Assembly: GCA_012838305.1 (NCBI GenBank)
Contig: DUPN01000100.1
Location: forward strand, 94,489 to 158,488
Source: Bacillota bacterium
GTDB lineage: Bacteria; Bacillota; Limnochordia; Darwinibacteriales; Darwinibacteriaceae
Direction: 5' to 3'
Length of the DNA: 64,000 bases
Below, piece after piece: positions 8,015 through 16,444 of this stretch. Below the pieces are notes generated by a model. The model worked only from the letters and a program-made list of their open reading frames with translations, made no database searches and was not told the origin of the DNA. The position numbers and the translations under genes are program-made. The first letter of the stretch is position 1. Each line of letters starts with the position of its first letter.

Positions 8015-8778
8015 TTTTCTGGGTGTTTTGCGGCCTTCTATCCTGCGGGGCGGTTCCTTTCCTTTTGCCCATTTTCAGCAAACATCGGACAAGAAACTAT
8101 CTGGGGGAAGAGGTTCCCTCCAGCCTGGGTTACGCCTTCCTCCTCCCGGCAGCCCTGATGATGGCGGCCCGGGGGAAAACCTACGAATACGCCGCCTTGT
8201 TCGCCTTGGCTCTTTCATTCTTCGCCCTTTTGGGCGCCATCGATGATGTCTATGGAGATAGGAGCATCAAGGGGTTTGGCGGGCACCTCGGGCAAAGACG
8301 GTCAACGGGTGCCATCAAGGCATGGGGAGGCGCGGCGGCCGCTTTAGCGATTTCCGCGCAACTGGGCTCCTCCGGCGTGGAGCTGGTGGTCAACGGGGCC
8401 ATCATCGCCCTTTTCGCCAATCTCCTCAACCTCTTGGACGTAAGGCCAGGGCGGGCCGGGAAAGTGTTTTTGCTCTTAGCCTTGATCCTTCTTGTCCTCA
8501 GGCCCCAGATCCTAGCACCCCTTCTCGGTCTGATTTGGGCTGTGGCCGGCTATCTTCCCTGGGATCTGAGGCGAGTTGTGCTCATGGGTGATGTGGGTTC
8601 CAACCCCTTGGGGGCCGCACTGGGTCTAGGTTTTGTGCTGGCTTTTCCTGCTCTGCCTTTCAAGATTGCCTTGGCCCTGCTCCTACTGGGTCTCAATCTG
8701 CTCTCGGAGCGGATCTCGTTCTCCAAGGTGATTGAATCGAATCGTTTTTTTCATTTTCTTGATCAGCTGGGGCGCTGA
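8011..8778 (+). CDS. MraY/WecA-like polyprenyl-phosphate sugar-1-phosphate transferase (GT4)
   Basis: 255 residues, strongly hydrophobic with many predicted membrane helices. Catalytic landmarks of the superfamily are present: IDDVYGD (DDxxD-type), NLLNLLDVRPGRAGK, and GDVGSNPLG. The second motif differs from the usual DGxDGLA found in MraY and WecA, so this is a distinct subfamily; the donor is unknown. I place the start at GTG 8011, 8 bases after AGGAGGGGG (7994-8002) and overlapping the upstream stop as GTGA; an earlier in-frame codon at 7981 lacks such a site. It closes the steA-steB-GT2-GT4 operon. Confidence 0.8.
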   Translation: MIFWVFCGLLSCGAVPFLLPIFSKHRTRNYLGEEVPSSLGYAFLLPAALMMAARGKTYEYAALFALALSFFALLGAIDDVYGDRSIKGFGGHLGQRRSTGAIKAWGGAAAALAISAQLGSSGVELVVNGAIIALFANLLNLLDVRPGRAGKVFLLLALILLVLRPQILAPLLGLIWAVAGYLPWDLRRVVLMGDVGSNPLGAALGLGFVLAFPALPFKIALALLLLGLNLLSERISFSKVIESNRFFHFLDQLGR

Positions 8779-8836
8779 AGGAAAAACCGTCTTGACGTGG
8801 AATATCAAGTCAGGATGTCAAATCGGGGGAGGAACA

Positions 8837-9451
8837 ATGCGAAACATACTACTGGTCCTAGGGGCGCTGCTGCTGTTTTTTTCCATTGGCAGAGCCAGCT
8901 CCTACCCAAGCTACACGGTCCGGCCAGGGGACACACTCTATGAGATATCTCTGCAATATGGCATCTCCTGGAAGGAACTGGCCAGCCTCAACAAGATCAA
9001 AGACCCCACAACACTGCAGGTAGGTACCCACTTGCGGTTGCCTGCCCATGCTGTACCTAAGACAGCCCGTTCGGAAGAACCTATTGTAGAGCTGACGGCC
9101 AAGGAAAAGGACCTCCTGGTTCGTTTAGTTGCCGCTGAAGCCCGGGGCGAAGGGTTGGAAGGGCAAATTGCGGTGGCGGCCGTAATCTTCAACAGAGTGC
9201 AGAGCAGTCGATTTCCTCATACGGTCTGGGATGTGATCCACCAGCCGGGGCAGTTCACTCCCATTCAAAACGGCACCCTGCCCAAAAGCGCGGGAAACAC
9301 TTGCCTGGAAGCGGTGGAAAGAGCGTTGTATGGCGAGGATCCCACGGGCGGCGCCCTGTTCTTCTACAATCCCTCCACAACCGCGGCCGCCGACTATTGG
9401 GCGACAAAACCAGTGATCAAGAGGATCGGGAATCATAACTTCACCCTCTAG
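8837..9451 (+). CDS. LysM-containing SleB-type cell wall hydrolase
   Basis: 204 residues with an N-terminal signal segment (1-20), a LysM peptidoglycan-binding module (about 25-69, YTVRPGDTLYEISLQYGI) and a C-terminal hydrolase_2/SleB domain (about 85-204) with the AAEARGEGLEGQIAVAAV helix that holds the presumed catalytic glutamate. Such enzymes degrade spore cortex or act on cell wall. The ATG at 8837 is chosen because GGGGGAGG precedes it; frames extending upstream lack a signal peptide at the right place. Placement before two deacetylases is consistent with spore cortex work. Confidence 0.85.
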   Translation: MRNILLVLGALLLFFSIGRASSYPSYTVRPGDTLYEISLQYGISWKELASLNKIKDPTTLQVGTHLRLPAHAVPKTARSEEPIVELTAKEKDLLVRLVAAEARGEGLEGQIAVAAVIFNRVQSSRFPHTVWDVIHQPGQFTPIQNGTLPKSAGNTCLEAVERALYGEDPTGGALFFYNPSTTAAADYWATKPVIKRIGNHNFTL

Positions 9452-9478
9452 GTAATAGAATTACCGAGAGGTGATCTT

Positions 9479-10255
9479 ATGCGTGTTTTCGTGATAAGGC
9501 TAAAACGGTGGTACCTTATTGTACTGCTGCTTTTAGCCTTTGTGAGCTTAGTGCCGCAGCTACGCGAACCACTGATTCTGTCGGTCACATCCAGAGGTCG
9601 CTTGGTGCCCATCTACGCTGTTAAGACCCGGGAAAAGCGCTTGGCCATTTCCTTCGATGCCACCTGGGGTACGGAACTGACCGATGAGATCCTGGCCATT
9701 TTGGACAGCCATGGAATCAAGACGACCTTTTTCCTGGCGGGATACTGGGTCGATAAGCATCCCGATTACGTCGCAAAGATAGCGGGGCAGGGCCATGAGA
9801 TTGGCAATCACAGCTATTCCCATCCCCACATGAATACCCTCAGTGAGCAAGGGATCCACTATGAGTTGCAGAAAAACGCGGACCTGATCCGGGACCTCAC
9901 GGGACAGAAGACAAGCTTGTTCCGCCCCCCTTTTGGGGAGTATAACAACCAGGTCATCTCGATAGCAGGCTCCCTAGGATACCATACCATTCAATGGTCC
10001 GTGGATTCTCTGGACTGGAAGAACCTAACGAGCAGCCAAATCTATGATCGGGTCATGGATCAAGTGCAACCGGGTTCCATCGTCCTTTTCCATAACGCCG
10101 CCCCAGGTACCCCTGGGGCTATTCGCCGATTAATCCCAGATTTGCTGGCTAAGGGCTATGAGATCGTCCCCATTTCCGCGCTGCTGCACCAGGGGGATTT
10201 CTATATCGACCATGCTGGAATCCAGCATCCAGGAAAAGGGGGTCGCTCCGGGTGA
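9479..10255 (+). CDS. Polysaccharide deacetylase, PdaB/YlxY-like
   Basis: 258 residues: a membrane anchor (about 10-28) and a NodB-type carbohydrate esterase 4 domain (about 48-245). Motif 1 reads SFDATWG, with a single aspartate, as in PdaB/YlxY sporulation proteins rather than the usual DD. Motif 2 is GHEIGNHSYSHPH with both metal histidines, motif 3 RPPFGEYN. It probably removes N-acetyl groups from peptidoglycan sugars, in spore cortex maturation (inference from family). GAGGTG sits seven bases ahead of the ATG. It overlaps the second deacetylase gene by four bases. Confidence 0.85.
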   Translation: MRVFVIRLKRWYLIVLLLLAFVSLVPQLREPLILSVTSRGRLVPIYAVKTREKRLAISFDATWGTELTDEILAILDSHGIKTTFFLAGYWVDKHPDYVAKIAGQGHEIGNHSYSHPHMNTLSEQGIHYELQKNADLIRDLTGQKTSLFRPPFGEYNNQVISIAGSLGYHTIQWSVDSLDWKNLTSSQIYDRVMDQVQPGSIVLFHNAAPGTPGAIRRLIPDLLAKGYEIVPISALLHQGDFYIDHAGIQHPGKGGRSG

Positions 10256-11220
10256 TCATTACCAAACGGACACTGTTCTTGTTTGCCGCCCTGATCCTCC
10301 TTGTGGCCCTGGCCCTTGCGGCCCCTGGTTTGTATGACAAAGCGCTGCGCACTTTGCATGGTGTTAAGGCGGGAGTGACACTAGAGGGACAGCTGGTGGA
10401 AGGTCTCCTGAAGCAGGAACTCTATGATGTGGTGGCCAGTCTGGCGGAAAGCTCCTACGTGGAAGCAAGCAATGCCAGCTGCAACTGGCAGACAGGGGAA
10501 ATCACACCCGAGGTGGTGGGGCAGGTGGTGGATGTCCAGGGAACGGTGGATGCACTCTTAGCCGCACCGGCCGAGACATCTGTGGAGTTGGTGACCGTCC
10601 TGGTTCTGCCTTCGATCACCTCCGCACATTTCGAGCCCATCTACAGGGGACCCACCAGCGAACCAAGGGTTGCCCTGATGGTCAATGTAGACTGGGGTGA
10701 TGAGTATATCCCAGGAATGCTCGATGTCTTTCGCCATTATGGTGTCAGTGCCACCTGGTTTCCCACCGGCCGCTGGACCCAAACCTCTCGGGATCTGGCT
10801 CGAACCATTTCCCAGGCGGGCCACGAAATAGGTAATCATGGGGGTTGGCACGGTGAGGCCAGCAAAATGAGCCGTAGCGAAACCGCCAGGCTCATTCAAG
10901 AAGGGGAGGACCTGATCTTAGAGGCCACGGGACAACGTCCCACAGTGTTCGCACCTCCCTCGGGTGACTTCAACCAGCAGACCGTTTCGGTAGCCGCTGA
11001 ACTGGGTTACAAGACGGTCCTGTGGACGGTGGATACGGTGGATTGGCAAAGACCGGCCCCCACCGTGATTATTGATCGGGTCATTGGCAAGGTCAAAAAT
11101 GGGGCCTTAGTATTAATGCACCCCACTAAACCCACCCTAGAGGCCCTGCCTGTCATCTTGGACCACTTAGCCAATATGGGGTACCAATGCGTGACCGTGA
11201 CAGAACTTCTCGCCGATTAG
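10252..11220 (+). CDS. Second polysaccharide deacetylase with N-terminal extension
   Basis: 322 residues. An N-terminal membrane helix (about 6-25) is followed by a domain of about 110 residues without known match to me, then a NodB domain (about 140-320). Motif 1 is MVNVDWGDEY and motif 2 GHEIGNHGGWH, keeping the two histidines; motif 3 reads APPSGDFN, lacking the arginine that normally precedes the proline pair. Activity is therefore less certain than for its upstream neighbour. GTG start overlaps the previous stop (GTGA). The gene converges with the next one on the minus strand, only four bases apart. Confidence 0.75.
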   Translation: MIITKRTLFLFAALILLVALALAAPGLYDKALRTLHGVKAGVTLEGQLVEGLLKQELYDVVASLAESSYVEASNASCNWQTGEITPEVVGQVVDVQGTVDALLAAPAETSVELVTVLVLPSITSAHFEPIYRGPTSEPRVALMVNVDWGDEYIPGMLDVFRHYGVSATWFPTGRWTQTSRDLARTISQAGHEIGNHGGWHGEASKMSRSETARLIQEGEDLILEATGQRPTVFAPPSGDFNQQTVSVAAELGYKTVLWTVDTVDWQRPAPTVIIDRVIGKVKNGALVLMHPTKPTLEALPVILDHLANMGYQCVTVTELLAD

Positions 11221-11224
11221 CAGC

Positions 11225-12433
11225 CTAAAGCCGCGCCCAGATCTGGTCGTCTTCTTGTCCCAGATTGAAAAGGGCCAGTCCGCCGAGGCGAAACTCCTCG
11301 GCCAAGTCCATCTTATACTGCAGGCTGTAGCGATTCTCAAACCACACTTCGCCTCCGTTATAGGTGAAGAAGGGCAGTTTAGACGCGGTATCCCATTTGA
11401 CCCTGGCACCCTCTTGGGCGGCTAATTCCAGAACTTCCTGGTGCGAGAGGGATCGGGGCAGGCCGCTCCTTGGCCAATGAATCCCCCCTGTGGACAGGCC
11501 CAAAATCAGGGTCTCAGGTGCCACGCTCGCGGTAATCTCCTGGAGCATCGCCTCCACTTCAGCGGTGGAGGCACCGGAGCCAGGCTGCCCCGGTAGTGGA
11601 TCTGGAGACGTTTTCAAGACGAGATAATCCACGGCCTCTCCAGCTGCCCCGTAGTCAATGCTTGCATCCCAGGGGAGGGCTGCCATGGATTTCTTTCCCT
11701 CCTGACGCAGGTTATCTGCGAGATTGTTCAGAAATCCAAAGAGCGCATTCTGCTCCCTTCCGGGCAGGTAGGCCAGGTCAAGCAAGACACCTTTGAGCCC
11801 CCATTCGTCCACAAGATCTAAGATTTGAGCCAGTGTATCCTGCTGTAGATGCTCCAGTTCCAAGAGGTAGGAAGGCTCGACGGCAAGTCGAATATGGGCG
11901 TAGGTATCCATCTCTCGGTTACCCGCCAAGTAGAGAGTGCGTCCCATTTCCTCGTGATCGAAGCTGGCCGAGAGTTTTCCGTAGCGATCCAGCTCCCAGC
12001 CGAGGGCACTAAGTCCCGTCAGCTTGGCCCCATTCTCCAGGAGACTTTCATAGGCAAGGAGGCCTCCTGGGAAAAACCCCAGAACAATCTGATCCCCACC
12101 GGTTTCCACGCTCTCCTGGACAATCACAGCATAATCTGGAACCCAGCCTTCCACGCCCGTTCTCGGCCGAATCTTGTACCAGTTCTCGATGTGATCGAGG
12201 ACCGTTACTTTGGCCTCTCTGGTCACGGTGCCCAGAGCCTGGGCCTCCAGGGATGGACTGCGGCGCAGCGTGATACGATCGACCGCAACAACTCCGCTGC
12301 GTCCCAATACCGCGTAGGATTGCTGTCCGAGGGGAGGATCCAGGGATTCAATGGGTTGTCCCTGACCACCGCCTAAGAGACTGGATAAATAAAGGAAAAT
12401 AGATAAGATGCTCACCAGGATACCTTGATTCAT
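11225..12433 (-). CDS. Exported SH3-domain protein with GH18-like domain, probably inactive
   Basis: 402 residues, minus strand. A signal peptide (about 1-25), a bacterial SH3 domain (about 45-107, with LRRSPSLEAQALGTV and GWVPDYAVI) and a C-terminal barrel resembling family 18 glycosidases such as spore YaaH/YdhD. The place of the catalytic DxDxE motif reads GVLLDLAYLPG, so the essential glutamate appears to be alanine. This suggests a glycan-binding or otherwise non-catalytic wall protein. It is transcribed toward the deacetylases and divergently from the M16 peptidase. The start ATG lies after an AAAGGGGGG tract. Confidence 0.65.
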   Translation of the reverse strand: MNQGILVSILSIFLYLSSLLGGGQGQPIESLDPPLGQQSYAVLGRSGVVAVDRITLRRSPSLEAQALGTVTREAKVTVLDHIENWYKIRPRTGVEGWVPDYAVIVQESVETGGDQIVLGFFPGGLLAYESLLENGAKLTGLSALGWELDRYGKLSASFDHEEMGRTLYLAGNREMDTYAHIRLAVEPSYLLELEHLQQDTLAQILDLVDEWGLKGVLLDLAYLPGREQNALFGFLNNLADNLRQEGKKSMAALPWDASIDYGAAGEAVDYLVLKTSPDPLPGQPGSGASTAEVEAMLQEITASVAPETLILGLSTGGIHWPRSGLPRSLSHQEVLELAAQEGARVKWDTASKLPFFTYNGGEVWFENRYSLQYKMDLAEEFRLGGLALFNLGQEDDQIWARL

Positions 12434-12544
12434 AGGGATCCCCCCTTTCTGCTTTGCTAAATCTATGGTATCATATTCATATTGAAAATTCAGTGGAAAG
12501 AAAAGTACGATTTGGCTCTCGTGCCCAGCGTACTGGAGGTTGGA

Positions 12545-13801
12545 ATGTACCAGCGAACGGTTTTACCCAATGGTATCCGCATTATCACAGAATATTTGCC
12601 CTATCTGCGTTCTGTCGCCTTAGGAGCCTGGTTTGAGGTGGGCAGCCGCCATGAAGAGCCCCAGGAGTGGGGCATTTCCCATTTTATTGAGCATATGGTT
12701 TTTAAGGGCAATCAAAAATACTCGGCCCGGGACATTGCTGAGGTCATGGACCAGCGGGGAGGGTATCTGAATGCCTTCACGGGAAAAGAGCAAACCTGCT
12801 ACTATTTCCGGGTCCTGGACGAGCACTATGATCTTGCCGCAGACCTTTTGGAGCAGATGCTGCTCAACTCTCTGTTTGCACCTGAAGATGTTTTGAAGGA
12901 GAGAAATGTGGTCCTGGAGGAACTCAGCATGTACGAGGACTCCCCGGAGGAGCTGGTTCACGACTTATTCTTTGCCGCTTTGTGGCCCCAGGACCCCTTA
13001 GGTCGGCCCATTATTGGGTCCACCTCCAGTATCCATGCTTTTTCGCCAGAGATGATCAAAGAGTACATGACCCGACACTATACATCCCAGCGCTTAGTGA
13101 TTGCCGCCGCGGGAAACATCAGCCACGAGAGGGTTGTGGAAACCTTCGCAGCCGCCTTCGATTCTCTAGGCCAGGCCGCCAGTCCCCCTGTGAGCGAAGC
13201 TCACTGCCAAAGAGGGCATGGATCGTTTAGAGACAAAGACACCGAACAGATCCATCTTTGTCTAGGGGGCCCCGCTCTGAGCCGCCACGATCCCAGGCGG
13301 TACGCTTTAAGCCTTCTCGATACCATGCTGGGCGGGGGTGTCAGTTCCCTTCTCTTCCAAGGTCTCAGGGAAGAACGGGGCTTGGTGTACAATACCTACT
13401 CCTTCAACTCCCTCTATGATGATACCGGTGCCTATGGTGTCTATGCGGGTTTTGGCCCCCAACACTGGAGTCAGGTTTGGAATGTGCTCTATGAGCTCTT
13501 TGAGGGTATCCCAACCAGCATTACCCGGGAGATGCTCTCCAGGGCCAAGAGCCAGGTCAAGGGCAGTCTGGTTCTGTCCTTGGAAAGCACGGGAAGTCGT
13601 ATGACCCGGCTCGCCAAGGGAGAGATGGACGAGGGCAGCATCGTTACCCCTGAAGAAGCCATGGAACGCATTGAAAGGGTGGATCATGGGGAGATCGTTC
13701 AGCTGGCGCAGGAGATCTACGATCCCCGGGCCTGGAGTTGGGTAGCATTAGGACCAAGAGACCTAGTTAAGGAGGAATTGCCATGTCAACAGATATGCTG
13801 A
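12545..13801 (+). CDS. mlpA: M16 family zinc peptidase (MlpA/YmxG-like)
   Basis: 418 residues in two homologous halves. The inverted zinc motif is seen as HFIEH near residue 50, with the third ligand glutamate region ERNVVLEELSMYED downstream; the second half carries the R/Y-type motif region GLREERGLVYNTYSF. The ATG at 12545 has GGAGG five bases before it and starts MYQRTVLPNGIRI, the usual M16 beginning; an upstream TTG at 12482 is rejected. In Bacillus this gene also lies just upstream of ymxH and dipicolinate synthase. Substrate unknown. Confidence 0.88.
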   Translation: MYQRTVLPNGIRIITEYLPYLRSVALGAWFEVGSRHEEPQEWGISHFIEHMVFKGNQKYSARDIAEVMDQRGGYLNAFTGKEQTCYYFRVLDEHYDLAADLLEQMLLNSLFAPEDVLKERNVVLEELSMYEDSPEELVHDLFFAALWPQDPLGRPIIGSTSSIHAFSPEMIKEYMTRHYTSQRLVIAAAGNISHERVVETFAAAFDSLGQAASPPVSEAHCQRGHGSFRDKDTEQIHLCLGGPALSRHDPRRYALSLLDTMLGGGVSSLLFQGLREERGLVYNTYSFNSLYDDTGAYGVYAGFGPQHWSQVWNVLYELFEGIPTSITREMLSRAKSQVKGSLVLSLESTGSRMTRLAKGEMDEGSIVTPEEAMERIERVDHGEIVQLAQEIYDPRAWSWVALGPRDLVKEELPCQQIC

Positions 13802-14151
13802 AGGAGATTTTTCGCCTCCAAGAGCAGTTTGACCGCGCCGTCGCAGAGCACAGGAACCTAGAGTACAGGCGGGACGTTTGGATCCAAATGGAAGTCTTGG
13901 CCATCATCTCTGAGTTGAGTGAGATTCTCGATGAAGTTAACTTCAAATGGTGGAAAGACCCCAAGGCCATTGATGATGAACGGCTCAAGGAAGAGATCGT
14001 GGATGTGCTGCACTTCTTTGTATCCATGTGCCTCAAGGCTGGAATCGGGCCTGAAGAGCTATACCAAGCCTATATCCGCAAGAACCAGGAAAACTTCGCG
14101 CGCCAGAAGGGGGAAACGGAGCGCGAGGGCTATGCTTGGAAAAAACAGTAA
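13783..14151 (+). CDS. All-alpha dUTPase / MazG-like nucleotide pyrophosphohydrolase
   Basis: 122 residues, overlapping the M16 gene by 19 bases. It resembles dimeric dUTPases: an all-helical fold with acidic metal-binding helices ISELSEILDEVNFKWW and EEIVDVLHFFVSMC. It likely hydrolyses dUTP to dUMP, keeping uracil out of DNA, though related members act on other nucleotides. AAGGAGG precedes the ATG. The gene ends 19 bases before an inverted repeat that could serve as its terminator. Confidence 0.75.
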   Translation: MSTDMLKEIFRLQEQFDRAVAEHRNLEYRRDVWIQMEVLAIISELSEILDEVNFKWWKDPKAIDDERLKEEIVDVLHFFVSMCLKAGIGPEELYQAYIRKNQENFARQKGETEREGYAWKKQ

Positions 14152-14170
14152 TCTATGGTATACTGGAGTC

Positions 14171-14236
14171 ACTCCGCGCCCAGGGAGATGTCCAAAGGAG
14201 ATGTTCTTTTTTGTACATGCGCGGAGTCTTTTTTTT
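14171..14236 (+). repeat. Inverted repeat with T tract spanning the start of the beta-barrel gene
   Basis: ACTCCGCGC (14171-14179) is perfectly complementary to GCGCGGAGT (14219-14227), and the right arm runs into C followed by eight T. The shape is that of a terminator or attenuator, but the loop contains the only ribosome binding site (AAAGGAG, 14194-14200) and the right arm covers the first codons of the next gene. The 39-base loop is long, so folding strength is uncertain. Confidence 0.5.
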
Positions 14237-15446
14237 GATTCTTTCCTTGACCATCGCCCTCCCTGTCCACGCCCTAAGTCTAAGCGGTGAGCTCCAAGGC
14301 GCCCTCGGTACCGATCAAGTACGTTCATCACTTGATCTCGATCTCCGCAAGGAATTAGACTGGTGCCAAGTCAAGTGGGGCTGGCATGCTGCCTTTACAC
14401 CGTCTCAACCCCTGCAAACCCAAACCAGATGGCAGCTGGATTTTCCCCTAGGACGACACCTTAAACTCATCTTCCGTCACAACCTCAATCATTCCACCTC
14501 GCAAGACTCCTTTCGCTTCATCAACAAGACGAATTTCCGCCCCGATAGCTATTGCGCCCACCTGCAAACAGACCAGCTCCAGCTCGGTCTGCTTCGGAAC
14601 GTACACCATCAGGAGAGCGATGTGGTGAATGCCGCCTTTGTGCAAAGCGTTTTGGAGCTAGGGCCCCTGGACCTACGCGGACTAAGCCTCCATTATACCG
14701 GGCAGACAAGGAGTGGGAACGCCCAAGTGATTGAAGGGTCGGCTCGATTCGGCGTCTTTCAGGGTCTCTTCGCCCTAGGCTGGCAGACAGACTTCAAGGG
14801 CGAAGAAAGTCAGGCCCGGCTCTTGGAATTTCGCTGCCAGACTCCAAGTTTCAGCGCCAAGGCCTCGGCTCAAGCTATCGATCCCGGTTTTCTCAGCCCA
14901 CTCTCCAAGACCAATCTGTTCACTCCCAACCGCTATGGTTGGCAGGCGGAACTCGGGGCCCACGGCCACGGGCTGGAGTTTGGACTGAGCGTCAGGCGGC
15001 ACAGCAACCGTGATCAGAGTAAGGACTACAACCAACTGGCCTTGGAGCTGCAAGCCAAGAACAAGCAGGCGGCACTGGAGTGGAGGATCGAACCTACTAC
15101 AGCCCTGATTCTTCGTTATGCTCTCGCCGACATCCTCTTCCAGCTTGACCCGTTCAACAGCACAGTGCGCTCCGACTTCCAGCTAGGGAAGGGCACAATC
15201 AGCTTGCGCCTCGACGGCCAGCGGGGCATCCTGCGTCTGCAGTGGACGCTTCCTGGCCGGCTCCAGTGGCGTCTGATCGGTAAATACGACCTGTGGGAAC
15301 AGCGTTCCCATTGCTCTCTACTGACGAAGTATACGGGTGAAAACAGCCACATTCAACTGGAAGTTGGACAGTATGATCGGGGAAATATGGGTGCTGGTTT
15401 TGCCAATCCTGCGAGCTTCTGCATATCATGGGGGTGGAAGTTCTAG
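14211..15446 (+). CDS. Putative outer-membrane beta-barrel protein
   Basis: About 411 residues. A signal peptide (RGVFFLILSLTIALPVHA) is followed by a chain rich in alternating polar/hydrophobic strands such as HLKLIFRHNLNHS, LQLGLLRNVHH and ISLRLDGQRGILRLQW, few cysteines, no membrane helices, and a last strand FCISWGWKF with a terminal phenylalanine. That is the pattern of BAM-inserted outer-membrane proteins; no specific family is recognised. TTG at 14211 is 10 bases after AAAGGAG; ATG at 14217 is the alternative. It sits between dUTPase and ylmC, where monoderm relatives have nothing comparable. The fold and location are inferences from composition and end signature. Confidence 0.6.
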   Translation: MYMRGVFFLILSLTIALPVHALSLSGELQGALGTDQVRSSLDLDLRKELDWCQVKWGWHAAFTPSQPLQTQTRWQLDFPLGRHLKLIFRHNLNHSTSQDSFRFINKTNFRPDSYCAHLQTDQLQLGLLRNVHHQESDVVNAAFVQSVLELGPLDLRGLSLHYTGQTRSGNAQVIEGSARFGVFQGLFALGWQTDFKGEESQARLLEFRCQTPSFSAKASAQAIDPGFLSPLSKTNLFTPNRYGWQAELGAHGHGLEFGLSVRRHSNRDQSKDYNQLALELQAKNKQAALEWRIEPTTALILRYALADILFQLDPFNSTVRSDFQLGKGTISLRLDGQRGILRLQWTLPGRLQWRLIGKYDLWEQRSHCSLLTKYTGENSHIQLEVGQYDRGNMGAGFANPASFCISWGWKF

Positions 15447-15485
15447 TGGTATTCCAGGCCACATATGCTAAGCAGAGGTGAGGGT

Positions 15486-15785
15486 ATGCGCTATTCAGAG
15501 CTATCCGGCAAGGAGATCATCTGCATCGACGAGGGTATTCGACTCGGCGTAGTGGAACATACCGATCTCGTGATTAACTTAAGTACGGGCGAAGTCGAAT
15601 CCATCGTGATTCCTTACGGCCATCGCTGGTTTCGACCGAGACTGATCGTGGTGCCTTGGCGGGGCATCAAAAAGATTGGACGGGACCTGATGATTGTGGA
15701 TCTGACTACCGCCAAAGACTACGCCGAGGTGATGAGGAAAATCGAGGAAAGGCCCAGGCGGAATAAGCCCCCTTTTTTTGGGTAA
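15486..15785 (+). CDS. ymxH: YlmC/YmxH family PRC-barrel sporulation protein
   Basis: 99 residues starting MRYSELSGKEIICIDEG, a single PRC-barrel domain of the YlmC/YmxH family found in spore formers. Function unknown; in Bacillus the gene neighbours the M16 peptidase and dipicolinate synthase genes, as it does here. The ATG at 15486 is chosen over one 21 bases upstream because AGAGGTGAGGG directly precedes it. No membrane segment. Confidence 0.85.
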   Translation: MRYSELSGKEIICIDEGIRLGVVEHTDLVINLSTGEVESIVIPYGHRWFRPRLIVVPWRGIKKIGRDLMIVDLTTAKDYAEVMRKIEERPRRNKPPFFG

Positions 15786-15818
15786 GCTACTCTCAAGAAA
15801 TGAAAGGGGGAATTCTTT

Positions 15819-16337
15819 TTGTCAACTGTCATTGGTGTTTTTCGTGATATCAGTACGGCAGAAAGCGCAGTGAAGGCTCTGCGAAATAAGGGGTTCACCG
15901 ATAACGAAATCTCGATTGTGGCGAAGGACAGCAAGGGTAAGGGAGCCGGAAAGTCCGGCGATATGGAAGCCGGCTCTGACTTCGGCGGCACCGACTCCAT
16001 TGCTGATGGAACCACATGGGGAGGAGCTTTAGGAGGAGTTGCCGGTCTCTTGGCCGGGGTTGGAGCGCTGGCCATTCCGGGCATTGGCCCCATCGTGGCC
16101 GCAGGTCCCCTCGCGGGAGTGCTATCGGGTGCCGTGACCGGGGGCGTAGCCGGTGGCTTAATCGATCTGGGTATTCCAGAGGAAAGGGGACGCCAGTACG
16201 AGCAGGACCTCAAGCAGGGCGGCATTCTTGCTGTCATTGAGACCAGCGAGGATAAGGTCAATGATGCCAGTTCAATCCTCCGGCAAAATGGAGCTAAAGA
16301 TGTGGAATCCCATGGCGGAGGGGAGAGTACAAACTAA
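15819..16337 (+). CDS. General stress protein 17M-like (YflT domain) protein with glycine-rich hydrophobic core
   Basis: 172 residues. The N-terminus (VIGVFRDISTAESAVKALRNKGF) is the YflT/GSP17M-type domain; the middle (about 65-115) is a Gly/Ala-rich hydrophobic stretch like a glycine-zipper membrane segment; the C-terminus returns to an alpha/beta repeat (GGILAVIETSEDKVNDA). Such proteins are linked to stress response or membrane association, without known activity. TTG at 15819 follows AAAGGGGG by eight bases. A clear terminator follows, so this is the end of the mlpA-ymxH unit or a single gene. Confidence 0.7.
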   Translation: MSTVIGVFRDISTAESAVKALRNKGFTDNEISIVAKDSKGKGAGKSGDMEAGSDFGGTDSIADGTTWGGALGGVAGLLAGVGALAIPGIGPIVAAGPLAGVLSGAVTGGVAGGLIDLGIPEERGRQYEQDLKQGGILAVIETSEDKVNDASSILRQNGAKDVESHGGGESTN

Positions 16338-16345
16338 GTCGTTCG

Positions 16346-16371
16346 GAGGCTGCCACAGGGCAGCCTCTTTT
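16346..16371 (+). terminator. Rho-independent terminator
   Basis: Perfect 9-bp GC-rich stem GAGGCTGCC/GGCAGCCTC with loop ACAG and a TTTT tail, between the stress protein and dapB. Confidence 0.9.
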
Positions 16372-16444
16372 CTTGTTCTCACCTTGGCAGGAATGTTTGG
16401 GCTTCGTAGCGAATGGACAGGAATGGCTACGAGGAGGGAAGACC

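Noticed and set aside
16407-16434. CGTAGC/GCTACG hairpin before dapB as a lysine riboswitch
   Set aside because: Far too short and lacks the lysine riboswitch core.
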